This document shows, in pieces, positions 9,147 through 18,230 of a stretch of 64,000 bases of DNA. Under the pieces are notes generated by a model. It was not told the DNA's origin and searched no databases. It saw only the letters and a list, made by a program, of their open reading frames with translations. The DNA is from Aerococcaceae bacterium DSM 111020 (lineage in GTDB: Bacteria > Bacillota > Bacilli > Lactobacillales > Aerococcaceae), in assembly GCA_015863185.1 (NCBI GenBank), contig JACBXP010000012.1:1-64000 (forward strand), in the 5' to 3' direction. The translations under genes were made by a program, and so were the position numbers. The first letter of the stretch is position 1. Each line of letters opens with the position of its first letter.

Positions 9147-11885
9147 TTATTTAGTGTGAATTGTACGATTGAATTTCTCTGCCGCCCCGGTAACACGGAA
9201 TAGCCATTTAATGATTTCAACGACAATGACAATTGAGAATGCTGCTGCGAAACAGATACCCCATTGTTGTGCAGTTGGAACAGTGACAGAGAAGAAGTTA
9301 TTAATACCTGGTGTAACAATCACTCCAATTAATAGAATTCCTGAAACAATGAAAGCTAAGTTTAATGCTTTATTGTTAAATGGATTTCTAGAGAATAATG
9401 AGTGGAATGTTGATTTAACATTATAAGCATGGAACAATTGAATCATACCTAAAGTAATGAAAGCCATTGTTTCAGCTAGATTATGGCGTGCTTCACCATC
9501 TAATGTTGTTGTCATTGGTCCATATGCTGCGAACCAATAAACAAAGAGTGTAATGGCACCTTCTAGAACACCTTGATAAACAATCGAAGGCGCGACACCA
9601 AATGAAAGGAAGGAGTCGTCTTTAGTACGAGGTGCATGATCCATAACATCTTTTTCAGCTGGCTCTAATCCTAAAGCGATCGCTGGGAAAACGTCTGTAA
9701 CTAAGTTAATCCATAAGATATGCACAGGTTCAAGAATGACCCATCCAAATAATGTACCAACAAATAATGTAATAACTTCACCTAAGTTAGCTGATAATAG
9801 GAACTGAACAGCTTTTTGGATGTTAGCGAAGACTTTACGTCCTTCTTCAACAGCGCCAACAATCGTCGCAAAGTTGTCGTCGGCAAGAACCATATCAGAA
9901 GCACCTTTAGATACTTCTGTACCTGTAATACCCATACCAACACCAATATCTGCTTGTTTCAATGAAGGAGCGTCGTTTACACCATCACCCGTCATGGAAA
10001 CAACTTTATTATTTGCTTGCCACGCACGAATAATACGAACTTTATGTTCAGGTGAGACACGAGCATATACAGAATAATCTGCAACGCGACGAGCTAAGTC
10101 TTCATCTGAAATCTGATTTAATTCTGCACCTGTTAGAACATGTTTTTCATTTTCTTCAGTAGGAGCATTTGGATCTAAGATTGTTAAACGTTCAGCAATA
10201 GCTTGAGCTGTAGTTGCGTGGTCCCCAGTAATCATTACCGTACGGATACCTGCATTTCGTGCAGTAATAATTGAAGACTTAGCTTCTGGACGTTCAGGGT
10301 CAATCATTCCGACTAAACCAGCAAAGACTAAATCATTTTCAACAGTATCTGTTGTCACTTCAGCTGGAATGGAATCAATGATTTTATAAGCGCCAGCAAG
10401 TACACGTAGTGCTTCACGCGCCATGCCTTCATTGGCTGCTAAAATTTGTTCTTTGTCTGCATCAGTGATTGGACGAATTTCTCCGTTTAATTCGATTTGT
10501 GTTGCTTTTTCAATCAGACGGTCTGGAGCTCCTTTAACAGCGACAAAATATTTTCCATTGTCTAATTCGTGAATGGTTGACATTAATTTACGATCAGAAT
10601 CAAAAGGCACTTCATCAACACGTGGATATTTCTGTAATTGACCAGAGAGATCCATATTGTGATCTAATGCATATTTAAGCATTGCTGCTTCTGTTGGGTC
10701 TCCAATCACTTCACCATTGTTATCTACGCGAGAGTCATTCGCATAAGTAAATGAACGGATGAAATTAGAATCAGTATCAAGTGCATCAGTTGCCTCATGT
10801 AATGCACCATCGTGATAAACTTTCTCGATAGTCATTTCATTAAGGGTTAATGTACCTGTTTTATCTGAACAGATAACAGAAGTTGAACCGAGTGTTTCAA
10901 CAGCTGGCAGTGTACGGACAAGTGAATTACGTTCTGCCATTGTTTGTGTTCCTTGAGAAAGGATAATTGTTGTGATTGCTGGTAATCCTTCAGGAATAGC
11001 AGCAACGGCCAATGAAATAGCAACGAGTAACATTTGTAATGGATCGAATCCTTTTAAAAATACCCCAACTAAGAATGTTACTACAGCTACTCCAAGAATT
11101 AAGTATGTTAGCGTATGACCTAAATTCTCTTGGTCTTGTTGCAATGGTGTTAATTGTGTTTCAGTGCTTTGTAACATGGCAGCAATGTGACCCACTTCGG
11201 TATCCATTCCTGTTCCTGTAACAATTCCGACACCTCGTCCATAAGTAACGTTTGTTGAAGAGAATCCCATATTTGAACGGTCACCAATACCGGCATCCGC
11301 TTCGATAACTTCGCGCGCATCTTTAACTGTAGGAACGGATTCACCGGTTAATGCCGCTTCTTCGATTTGTAATGAGTTTGATTCAACAAAACGCATATCA
11401 GCTGGAACAATATCCCCAGCTTCTAGAACAACCACATCACCAGGAACGAGTTCAGTTGACTTAACGCGTACACGTTGGCCATCTCGAATAACATTTGCTT
11501 CTGGTGAAGACATATCTTTTAATGCATCGATGGCATCTTCTGCCTTGTTTTCTTGATACACCCCTAGCACCGCATTTAAAAAAACAACTAATAAGATGAT
11601 AATTCCATCTGCTAATGCTTCAAGTGTTAGGCCAGATTCTGCAATCCCTACACCTGTTGAAACTACGGCTGCAACAAGCAACACAAGAATCATAAAATCT
11701 TTAAATTGATCAAAAAACTTTTGCCACAATGAGCGTTTCTCAGTTTCTTGAATCGCATTTTCTCCATATTGCTCTAATCGTTGTTGAGCTTGTTGAGATG
11801 TTAGACCCGTTTGAATATTCGTGTCAAACTTTTTCTCTACAGCGTCAATGCTTTCATTAAAAGCAATATAATCTTTTGTAGACAT
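9147..11885 (-). CDS. P2-type cation ATPase, probable Mn2+ (or Ca2+) exporter
   Basis: A 912-residue P-type ATPase. In order: an N-terminal cation-ATPase domain, the actuator motif LTGES, PEGLP in the M4 helix, the phosphorylation motif DKTGTLT, the nucleotide-domain motif KGAP, MITGDH and the hinge TGDGVNDAP, then the C-terminal membrane domain (NLVTDVFPAIALGLEP). Sequence alone would suggest Ca2+ transport (SERCA/LMCA1-like). However, the leader carries a yybP-ykoY riboswitch, which senses Mn2+, so Mn2+ export is the better guess; the lactococcal YoaB and pneumococcal MgtA cases are parallels. GGAGG precedes the ATG. Monocistronic. Confidence 0.93.
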   Translation of the reverse strand: MSTKDYIAFNESIDAVEKKFDTNIQTGLTSQQAQQRLEQYGENAIQETEKRSLWQKFFDQFKDFMILVLLVAAVVSTGVGIAESGLTLEALADGIIILLVVFLNAVLGVYQENKAEDAIDALKDMSSPEANVIRDGQRVRVKSTELVPGDVVVLEAGDIVPADMRFVESNSLQIEEAALTGESVPTVKDAREVIEADAGIGDRSNMGFSSTNVTYGRGVGIVTGTGMDTEVGHIAAMLQSTETQLTPLQQDQENLGHTLTYLILGVAVVTFLVGVFLKGFDPLQMLLVAISLAVAAIPEGLPAITTIILSQGTQTMAERNSLVRTLPAVETLGSTSVICSDKTGTLTLNEMTIEKVYHDGALHEATDALDTDSNFIRSFTYANDSRVDNNGEVIGDPTEAAMLKYALDHNMDLSGQLQKYPRVDEVPFDSDRKLMSTIHELDNGKYFVAVKGAPDRLIEKATQIELNGEIRPITDADKEQILAANEGMAREALRVLAGAYKIIDSIPAEVTTDTVENDLVFAGLVGMIDPERPEAKSSIITARNAGIRTVMITGDHATTAQAIAERLTILDPNAPTEENEKHVLTGAELNQISDEDLARRVADYSVYARVSPEHKVRIIRAWQANNKVVSMTGDGVNDAPSLKQADIGVGMGITGTEVSKGASDMVLADDNFATIVGAVEEGRKVFANIQKAVQFLLSANLGEVITLFVGTLFGWVILEPVHILWINLVTDVFPAIALGLEPAEKDVMDHAPRTKDDSFLSFGVAPSIVYQGVLEGAITLFVYWFAAYGPMTTTLDGEARHNLAETMAFITLGMIQLFHAYNVKSTFHSLFSRNPFNNKALNLAFIVSGILLIGVIVTPGINNFFSVTVPTAQQWGICFAAAFSIVIVVEIIKWLFRVTGAAEKFNRTIHTK

Positions 11886-11935
11886 TTTCCATCCTCCTTT
11901 TTTTGAAATTAAAGCGATAAGAGAGAACTTAAGGT

Positions 11936-12006
11936 AAAAAAATAAAAGAGACTCATGCTATCTGCTGAATACTAGAAATAGAATCATCCAAGATAGCATA
12001 AGTCTC
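11936..12006 (-). terminator. Riboswitch-controlled terminator
   Basis: On the minus strand GAGACTTATGCTATCT pairs with AGATAGCATGAGTCTC and is followed by TTTTATTTTTTT. The 5' arm includes the 3' strand of aptamer helix P1, so ligand binding and termination are mutually exclusive. Confidence 0.85.
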
Positions 12007-12087
12007 ACTATTTAAGTTCAGTACCAGCAGTTTCCTACATAATGTTGATACTGACGAGGTGTCCCTCTAGTTACTCCCTTATGGCTA
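11997..12087 (-). promoter_or_regulatory. yybP-ykoY manganese riboswitch aptamer
   Basis: Read on the minus strand: P1 strand CATAAG runs into the conserved loop GGGAGTA. A second hairpin contains TATCAAC and GGAAACTGCTGG, and the closing loop AGTGAGAC runs into CTTATG, which completes P1. This is the RF00080 layout in order. Mn2+ binding stabilises P1 and should free the ATPase gene from the adjoining terminator (an ON switch). Confidence 0.87.
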
Positions 12088-12100
12088 TTAATTTAAATAT

Positions 12101-12129
12101 ATTATACAAAAAACACAAAAAAGATGCAA
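12101..12129 (-). promoter_or_regulatory. Promoter of the riboswitch-ATPase transcript
   Basis: On the minus strand, TTGCAT (12129-12124), a 17-nt spacer and TATAAT (12106-12101) preceded by TG. Predicted start is about 12094, just before the aptamer. Confidence 0.75.
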
Positions 12130-12252
12130 CCGATTTCTGATAAATATGTTAAAATAAAGAACTTCATTTCATACAAAAAACATGTATTATTCATTTATAA
12201 AGATAGTAAATTAGGTATAATGAAATAAATATGATTAAATACGGAGGTGGCC

Positions 12253-12987
12253 ATGCAGACAGAAACAAGAAAATCGCGCCATTCTAGAAGATATTGGAAT
12301 TGGCGAACGATTTTAGGTGTTATTCTCATTGTCATAGCATTGGGATTATTTGCGATGAATCCTTTAAAGAATTATTTGATTGCTAGAGGTAGTCAAGCAA
12401 ATACAGTAGCCAATCTAACGCGCGAAGACATTATCGCTAATAGTAATCGAGACGCAACCTTTGACCTTGATGAAATTACAACGATCGATTCTATGACAGT
12501 GATTGCTGATGGTGTCAATCCAAATGATTTGCCTGTGATTGGTGGAATAGCCATACCTGAATTAGAGATGAATTTACCAATTCATTTGGGCACTGCCAAC
12601 GAAGGGATGTATTATGGTGCAGGAACTTTAGATCCCAATCAACAAATGGGGGAGTCGAACTATGCTTTAGCTAGCCATCATTCAAAGCATCCAGAATTAT
12701 TATTTGCTCCGTTGATGAATGCAGAAGTCGGCCAAACGATCTATTTAACGGACTTGGATAAAGTATATGTCTACGAAATTGATGTCGTTGAAGTAGTCCC
12801 ACCGCATGATGTTTCGGTATTAGCACAGACAGACGTCCCTATCGTTACTTTAATTACTTGTACCTATGATTTAGTGAATCGAGTCATCGTTCAAGGAACG
12901 CTTATTGAAGAACGACCGATTTCTGAAGCTACACAAGCTATGCAAGAAGCCTTTTCAATCGATCAGACTATCGTGACGAATGAATAA
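12253..12987 (+). CDS. srtA: Class A sortase
   Basis: Membrane-anchored transpeptidase that attaches LPxTG-type proteins to peptidoglycan. An N-terminal cytoplasmic basic segment is followed by one transmembrane helix (about residues 20-38), then the sortase beta-barrel. Catalytic residues are visible: His in ALASHHSK, Cys in TLITCTY and Arg in NRVIVQG. The start is ATG 12253, five nt after GGAGG; a GTG at 12247 overlaps that site. The C-terminus has an extra ~25 residues after the catalytic Arg. No LPxTG substrate gene is next to it, consistent with a housekeeping role. Confidence 0.93.
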   Translation: MQTETRKSRHSRRYWNWRTILGVILIVIALGLFAMNPLKNYLIARGSQANTVANLTREDIIANSNRDATFDLDEITTIDSMTVIADGVNPNDLPVIGGIAIPELEMNLPIHLGTANEGMYYGAGTLDPNQQMGESNYALASHHSKHPELLFAPLMNAEVGQTIYLTDLDKVYVYEIDVVEVVPPHDVSVLAQTDVPIVTLITCTYDLVNRVIVQGTLIEERPISEATQAMQEAFSIDQTIVTNE

Positions 12988-13011
12988 TAGAGTTAGAATG
13001 AGAGCTAGACC

Positions 13012-13040
13012 TAGACAAAACATTGTTCATTTGCTAAAAT
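13012..13040 (+). promoter_or_regulatory. Promoter of the argS T-box transcript
   Basis: TAGACA (13012-13017), a 17-nt spacer and TAAAAT (13035-13040) preceded by TTGC. Confidence 0.55.
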
Positions 13041-13046
13041 AATTGA

Positions 13047-13268
13047 GGAATCTTAGATGATAAAGAAGAGTAGATTTGCCACATATTTTCAGCAAGTTGG
13101 GATGATGCGAGCCAATAATATGCCAAGTTGAACCGCGCTTTATCTAAATTTTAAGAATTAGTCGGAGTGTGCTCCGTTATCAAAGGAAGATATGTGTTAA
13201 CATAAAATAGAGTGGTACCGCGTCATTAACGCCTCTAATTGATTTTATTCAATTAGAGGCGTTTTATA
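13047..13268 (+). promoter_or_regulatory. T-box leader of argS
   Basis: The T-box antiterminator sequence AGAGTGGTACCGCG is at 13210-13223, followed by a terminator (AACGCCTCTAATTGA / TCAATTAGAGGCGTT, 13228-13266). The base of stem I can form between 13053-13066 and 13138-13147. A CGC triplet lies at the expected specifier position (13136-13138), consistent with arginine, but I did not model the fold. Uncharged tRNA-Arg should permit read-through into argS. Confidence 0.9.
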
Positions 13269-13279
13269 TAGGAGGAATT

Positions 13280-14968
13280 ATGAATAATAAAGACACATTT
13301 ATTACTGATTTAGCCGTTATATTGAAAGAACATTTAACAGAAGAACAAATTGAATCCGTTATTGAAATACCAAAAGACAGTTCAATGGGTGATCTAGCGT
13401 TTCCTGCCTTTCAATTGGCAAAAGTGATGAGAAAAGCACCTCATTTAATAGCAAATGATATTGCAGCATCACTATCTTCAAATCATTATGCACAGATTGA
13501 AGCTGTCGGTCCTTATGTCAATGTTAAATTAATTCGTTCAGAAGCATCGACACAGATTATCAAACATATTTTTGAAGCGCAAAATCATTATGGTGAAAAC
13601 AACTTGGGGCAAGATGGAAATATGATCATTGACATGTCTTCGCCTAACATTGCTAAGCCCATGTCAATGGGGCATTTACGCTCTACCGTGATTGGTAATG
13701 CTATTGCAAATTTAGCATCGAAATCGCATTATAACCCCATTAAAATTAATTATTTAGGTGATTGGGGGACACAATTCGGAAAATTGATTGTGGCTTATCA
13801 ATTATGGGGAGATCCCAAAGTGGTTGAGCAGAATCCTGTTACGGAACTCGTACGTCTGTATGTGCACTTCCATGAAGTGGCCATTGAGCAACCTGAGTTA
13901 GAAGAACAAGCTAGACAAGTATTCCTCCGTTTGGAACAAGGAGACGAAGAATTGCTGTCTTTATGGAAATGGTTTAGAGAAGAATCATTGAAAGAGTTCC
14001 AAAGAATCTATGAGTTATTAGATGTATCTTTCGATTCTTATAATGGTGAAGCATTTTTCAATGATAAAATGGATCCGGTTATTGAGGAATTGAATGAAAA
14101 AGGATTAACCGAAGAAAGTGAAGGGGCAACGATTGTTGATCTCGACGAATATGATTTACCACCTGCATTGATTAAAAAATCAGATGGTGCAACCTTGTAT
14201 GTTACTCGTGATTTAGCGGCGGCTAAATATCGTTATGAGAAATATGATTTCGACAAAGCTATTTATGTCGTTGGAAATGAACAGCGAGTGCACTTCCAAC
14301 AATTAAAAGCTGTCCTAGGTAAAATGGGATATGATTGGGCTCAGGATATTATTCATGTGCCGTTTGGACTTATTACTAAAGATGGAAAGAAATTATCGAC
14401 GCGTAAAGGTGATGTCGTTTTATTAGAAGATGTTTTAAATGAAGCGATTGAATTAGCATTGGAGCAGATCGAAGCCAAAAACCCTGATCTTAAAGATAAA
14501 GAGCAAGTCGCCAGACAAGTAGGAGTTGGAGCGGTTATCTTCCATGATTTGAAGAACGAACGCATCAACAGTTTTGATTTCAACTTAGATGAAATTGTTC
14601 GGTTTGAAGGGGAAACTGGTCCGTATGTGCAATACTCCTATGCTAGAGCGATGCGGGTGCTGCGACTAGCAGATATGGATGTAACCTCTTTCGACTATCA
14701 ATTACAGGACGATTACAGTTGGGAAATCATTAAGAAATTATCTCAATATGGAAGTACGATTGAACGTGCCATGCGAGAATATGAACCATCTGTAATTGCT
14801 AAATATGTTTTGCAATTAAGTCAACTTTTTAATAAATTCTACGCGAATGTTCGAATTCTCGAAAAAGATGATCAATTACCTGCACGATTAGCATTGGTTA
14901 AAGCTACCTCCATTGTTATTAAAGATGCCCTAGCTCTTCTTGGCGTTCATGCACCACATGAGATGTAA
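13280..14968 (+). CDS. argS: Arginine-tRNA ligase
   Basis: Class I aminoacyl-tRNA synthetase of 562 residues. The N-terminal additional domain is followed by the HIGH-type motif SMGHLRS (about residue 135), the catalytic-core NYLGDWGTQFGKL, the KMSKS-equivalent KLSTRKG, and the C-terminal DALRxR-type anticodon-binding domain (FNKFYANVRI). AGGAGG lies five nt before the ATG. Expression is set by the upstream T-box. Confidence 0.96.
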   Translation: MNNKDTFITDLAVILKEHLTEEQIESVIEIPKDSSMGDLAFPAFQLAKVMRKAPHLIANDIAASLSSNHYAQIEAVGPYVNVKLIRSEASTQIIKHIFEAQNHYGENNLGQDGNMIIDMSSPNIAKPMSMGHLRSTVIGNAIANLASKSHYNPIKINYLGDWGTQFGKLIVAYQLWGDPKVVEQNPVTELVRLYVHFHEVAIEQPELEEQARQVFLRLEQGDEELLSLWKWFREESLKEFQRIYELLDVSFDSYNGEAFFNDKMDPVIEELNEKGLTEESEGATIVDLDEYDLPPALIKKSDGATLYVTRDLAAAKYRYEKYDFDKAIYVVGNEQRVHFQQLKAVLGKMGYDWAQDIIHVPFGLITKDGKKLSTRKGDVVLLEDVLNEAIELALEQIEAKNPDLKDKEQVARQVGVGAVIFHDLKNERINSFDFNLDEIVRFEGETGPYVQYSYARAMRVLRLADMDVTSFDYQLQDDYSWEIIKKLSQYGSTIERAMREYEPSVIAKYVLQLSQLFNKFYANVRILEKDDQLPARLALVKATSIVIKDALALLGVHAPHEM

Positions 14969-15201
14969 GTCTCAATCTTTTCTAGTGATGGATTCGTTAA
15001 TTTTTGGATTGAATTGAAGATTACAGAATGTATAGGATACTAGCGATTAGAAATATTGTTCCGGAAAGATAAGTGCGGATTAAGAGTACAACAAAACTAT
15101 AATCTTTTCTTATAGACATTTGGAGTATTCCTATGCGATAGATGCTTGATTTCATGTTAAAATAAAAGAAATCTAAGTAGAAAGAATAATGAGGGAAGCA
15201 A

Positions 15202-15792
15202 ATGAATGGTTATAGAAACAAAAAAACCCGCATGATGGTTTTAGTGGCTATTTTCTCAGCGATTATTATATTACAAACATGGGTGCCATTTTTGGGATAT
15301 ATTGCGTTACCAACACTGTCTTTGACAATCGTTCATGTGACAGTCATTGTTGTCACCATCCTTTTAGGAACAAAGGCAGGAATGATTATCGGGGGTGTCT
15401 GGGGCCTCAATAGTTTATTAAGAGCAGTTATGATAGGTAATCCACTTGAACGTTTAATTTTTATGTCTCCATTGAATAGTATCGTACCAAGATTATTAAT
15501 GCCTTTGTGTATTGGATTATTAAACCAGTGGCTTATCAAACGAAATATCACAGCAAAATTCAGAGCTGCCGTATTAGGATTTATAGGAAGTTTATTAAAC
15601 ACAATTTTTGTCCTTTCAGCCATTGGACTATTTAGTGCTGATAATTATCTAAAATTAGTCGGTATGGATGGTCAAAGTAATATCTGGGCTGTTTTGATGA
15701 CGGTTGTCACAGTTAATGGTATTCCGGAAGCGATTGTATCAACTTTTATTGTTCCAATACTAATTGTAGCCTTCGATAAATTAAATAAGTAA
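15202..15792 (+). CDS. ECF transporter substrate-binding (S) component
   Basis: A 196-residue integral membrane protein with about six hydrophobic segments and short loops, the layout of ECF-transporter S components that pair with the shared EcfAA'T module. The region LTIVHVTVIVVTILLG followed by a glycine-rich helix resembles the pantothenate-type (PanT) group, but specificity is a guess. GAGGG precedes the ATG. It may be co-transcribed with the HAD phosphatase gene, which starts 15 nt later. Confidence 0.75.
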   Translation: MNGYRNKKTRMMVLVAIFSAIIILQTWVPFLGYIALPTLSLTIVHVTVIVVTILLGTKAGMIIGGVWGLNSLLRAVMIGNPLERLIFMSPLNSIVPRLLMPLCIGLLNQWLIKRNITAKFRAAVLGFIGSLLNTIFVLSAIGLFSADNYLKLVGMDGQSNIWAVLMTVVTVNGIPEAIVSTFIVPILIVAFDKLNK

Positions 15793-15807
15793 ATCTTGGA
15801 GGAAAGA

Positions 15808-16650
15808 ATGACCCTAAAGCTCATCAGCATTGATTTAGATTCAACATTACTAAGAGATGACAAAACCTATGAAGTAGATAGATTTAAGAAAGCCATAGAA
15901 AAATTAGCTCTCTTTGACGTAATGGTTACCATTATCACGGGTAATGGTTATCAAAAAGTAACAGAATATTTTGATCAAGAGGAATTACAGTCTTTGTATT
16001 TTTGTTGTGATAATGGAAATAAAATCATTAAGAATAATGAATTGTTACATTCCTTTATAATAGATGAGGAGAGTGTCTATCAGGTGTTATCTTATTTGGA
16101 AGCTTTTCCAGGATATGCTCCGGTTCTTTCGATTGATGGTGTCGGTTTTATGACTGAAGAAAATCTGCCATTTTATGATGCACTTAAGCAATTTAATCCT
16201 GATCTTCATATTGTCGAAGAATTTAAAGATGCACCAATACATAAGGGTGTAGTAAAAATTGCTATCTATAGTAATGAACCCCTAGAATGTGCTAAACAAA
16301 TGATTACTGAGATTAATGAAAAGTTTACAAATGTAAGTGCTGTTACTAGTGGTCATGGCTGGTTAGATGTCTATCATAGAGATGGTGGCAAAGGAGCTGC
16401 TGTTCGGTATTTACAAGAAAAATATCATATTAAGTCCGAAGAATCGATGGCATTAGGAGATAGCCTTAATGATGCACCAATGATGAAGAATGTGTTATAT
16501 AGTGTTTCGATGGCGAATGCGGATATTGATTTAGTGAAATTAACACAATATCAGATTGGAACAAATGAAGACCAGGCGGTTGTGTCCTTGTTAGAGCAAA
16601 TTCTTCAAGACCCCGCCTTGGCTTTCATTCAACAATATAAACTTCATTAG
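15808..16650 (+). CDS. Cof-type HAD phosphatase
   Basis: A 280-residue haloacid-dehalogenase phosphatase. Motif I is DLDST (second residue reversed from the usual DLDGT), motif II ITGNG and motif IV GDSLNDAPMM; a C2-type cap lies between. These enzymes dephosphorylate sugar phosphates or FMN-like compounds. The start is ATG 15808, five nt after GGAGG; an upstream TTG overlaps the ribosome site. The next gene begins 13 nt after the stop. Confidence 0.88.
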   Translation: MTLKLISIDLDSTLLRDDKTYEVDRFKKAIEKLALFDVMVTIITGNGYQKVTEYFDQEELQSLYFCCDNGNKIIKNNELLHSFIIDEESVYQVLSYLEAFPGYAPVLSIDGVGFMTEENLPFYDALKQFNPDLHIVEEFKDAPIHKGVVKIAIYSNEPLECAKQMITEINEKFTNVSAVTSGHGWLDVYHRDGGKGAAVRYLQEKYHIKSEESMALGDSLNDAPMMKNVLYSVSMANADIDLVKLTQYQIGTNEDQAVVSLLEQILQDPALAFIQQYKLH

Positions 16651-16663
16651 AATGGAGGTAGTA

Positions 16664-17002
16664 ATGGCTAGAAGAAAGGCAAAAAAGAATAATCGCAGAG
16701 AAAAGGAAGATTTGGTAAAAATTGATGTCTACTATCTTCCTAAGGAACAAGCTGAAATGTACCGAGTGTTAAGAGATGTTGTGAAGCAGGAGGTAATTGA
16801 ATGGGCTGAAGAACAATTTGAAACAGTCGAAGTAAAAAATGATGCTATTGAAGGTGAAGGGATCTTTGCTTACAATAAAGGAACCAATGAAATATTTGAA
16901 TATTATCTCAATCCATCGAATATTTCTCAAGCACAGAAGGCACGAGATAAAGATCAATTAAATACCTATTTAAGTCAATATCATGAAAAAGAATCACACT
17001 AA
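16664..17002 (+). CDS. Small hypothetical protein
   Basis: I do not recognise this 112-residue protein. It opens with a very basic stretch (ARRKAKKNNRREK), then an acidic, mixed alpha/beta body without Cys, membrane segments or a signal peptide. The basic head suggests nucleic-acid or ribosome contact, but that is inference. GGAGG lies five nt before ATG 16664. It is the last gene of a likely operon with the S component and HAD phosphatase. Confidence 0.7.
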   Translation: MARRKAKKNNRREKEDLVKIDVYYLPKEQAEMYRVLRDVVKQEVIEWAEEQFETVEVKNDAIEGEGIFAYNKGTNEIFEYYLNPSNISQAQKARDKDQLNTYLSQYHEKESH

Positions 17003-17031
17003 TTTTTAAATTTTAGTGTGATTCTTTTTTT
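16991..17031. terminator. Bidirectional terminator overlapping two gene ends
   Basis: Stem GAATCACACTAA / TTAGTGTGATTC, then seven T. It overlaps the last codons of both convergent genes. Confidence 0.88.
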
Positions 17032-18040
17032 GTTGATTAATTTTTAACGCTTGTTGATAAACATCTCCTAATTGTTGGCCGATTCTCTCAAGAGAACGTT
17101 CATTAGCGACTTGATACGCTGCATCACTTAAGTTGGGTAAAACTTTTTGATAAGCCTGTATTATTAAATGCTTAAAATCATTATAATCTTTAGCTTTGTA
17201 GACATTTACTCTATCAATCAGCCAATGATCAAAGACAGGAATATCACGAACAATGAAATTGGCGCCTACTGCAGCAGCTTCGATGGCTGGGATGCCTTCA
17301 GTTTCTTCATAGGTTGGGAAAATATACCAATCAGTGCCTTGAAGAGCTAGCTGAATAATAACATTGTCGACATAACCAGCAAAATAAAGGTTAGGCAGTT
17401 GTGTTTGAATGGCTTCCTCAATCTTCGGTGGCACCATTTTAGGATTAGTATAACCAAACCAAATGAATTGTACTTCAGGCAAATCTTTGGCTAATTGAAC
17501 AAAATCTAAAATGCCTTTTCTCTCTAAATAGAGGCCGATTCCCATGACAATAAAATCTTCGTTGGTATATTGCGGATATTTTTGGAGAAATTTTTCTTGG
17601 GCATTAGGGATATGAGTGAATTGGGTGAGATCAATCCCATTAGATATCGCATGTATTGGTTGTTTGAATCCATAATTTTCTAATAATTCTTTAGAATAGT
17701 TAGTAGGTGTTACCAAAACATCCCCTAATTGATAACACTTGATAAGCCATTTTTTAAAGTAAGGAGCCATCATATTTGAAAATCGAAAAGAGTTTCGAAA
17801 ATCTTCTTCCGTTGAATGTGCGTGGTAAACAATTGCTTTTCCTTTGGCTTTTGCTTGCTTAGCAAATTGATAAGATTGTGGAAAATAAGTGTTGATATGA
17901 AGAACGTCATAATCATCCTTGCTCGAAAGAGTATAATTAATCCCTGCTAGTTCTAAGGCTTTCATTTGATGTTTGATTGCTTTACCAAGACCAGATTTTT
18001 TTATTTGGTCCAAATGTTCGCTATATAATAATATTCTCAT
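17006..18040 (-). CDS. GT4-family glycosyltransferase (BgsA/CpoA-like)
   Basis: A 344-residue GT-B fold enzyme. The Glyco_transf_4 half includes the acceptor-side VYHAHSTEEDFRNSF. The C-terminal half has the nucleotide-sugar EX7E motif in EETEGIPAIE. The pattern of HINTYFPQSY, AHSTEEDFRNSF and ISNGIDL recalls enterococcal and streptococcal glycolipid synthases that add a second sugar to glucosyl-diacylglycerol; that substrate is inferred. The start at 18040 is seven nt after AAGGAG. The usual partner (first-sugar transferase) is not adjacent. Confidence 0.82.
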   Translation of the reverse strand: MRILLYSEHLDQIKKSGLGKAIKHQMKALELAGINYTLSSKDDYDVLHINTYFPQSYQFAKQAKAKGKAIVYHAHSTEEDFRNSFRFSNMMAPYFKKWLIKCYQLGDVLVTPTNYSKELLENYGFKQPIHAISNGIDLTQFTHIPNAQEKFLQKYPQYTNEDFIVMGIGLYLERKGILDFVQLAKDLPEVQFIWFGYTNPKMVPPKIEEAIQTQLPNLYFAGYVDNVIIQLALQGTDWYIFPTYEETEGIPAIEAAAVGANFIVRDIPVFDHWLIDRVNVYKAKDYNDFKHLIIQAYQKVLPNLSDAAYQVANERSLERIGQQLGDVYQQALKINQQKKNHTKI

Positions 18041-18230
18041 AGGCAACTCCTTCAATTTAAAACTTTTACAGATTATATCATAAACAATTTGTGAGTCATA
18101 TTATTAGACGAATGACGAAAAATTTTATAGAATGTAATTAAAGTAACACAATTTCGTGCAAAAATACTTAAGCGAAGTGAGTATTGTATTGCCTTTGTGT
18201 TATAAAAAAATATTGAAAGAGAGTGAAAGA

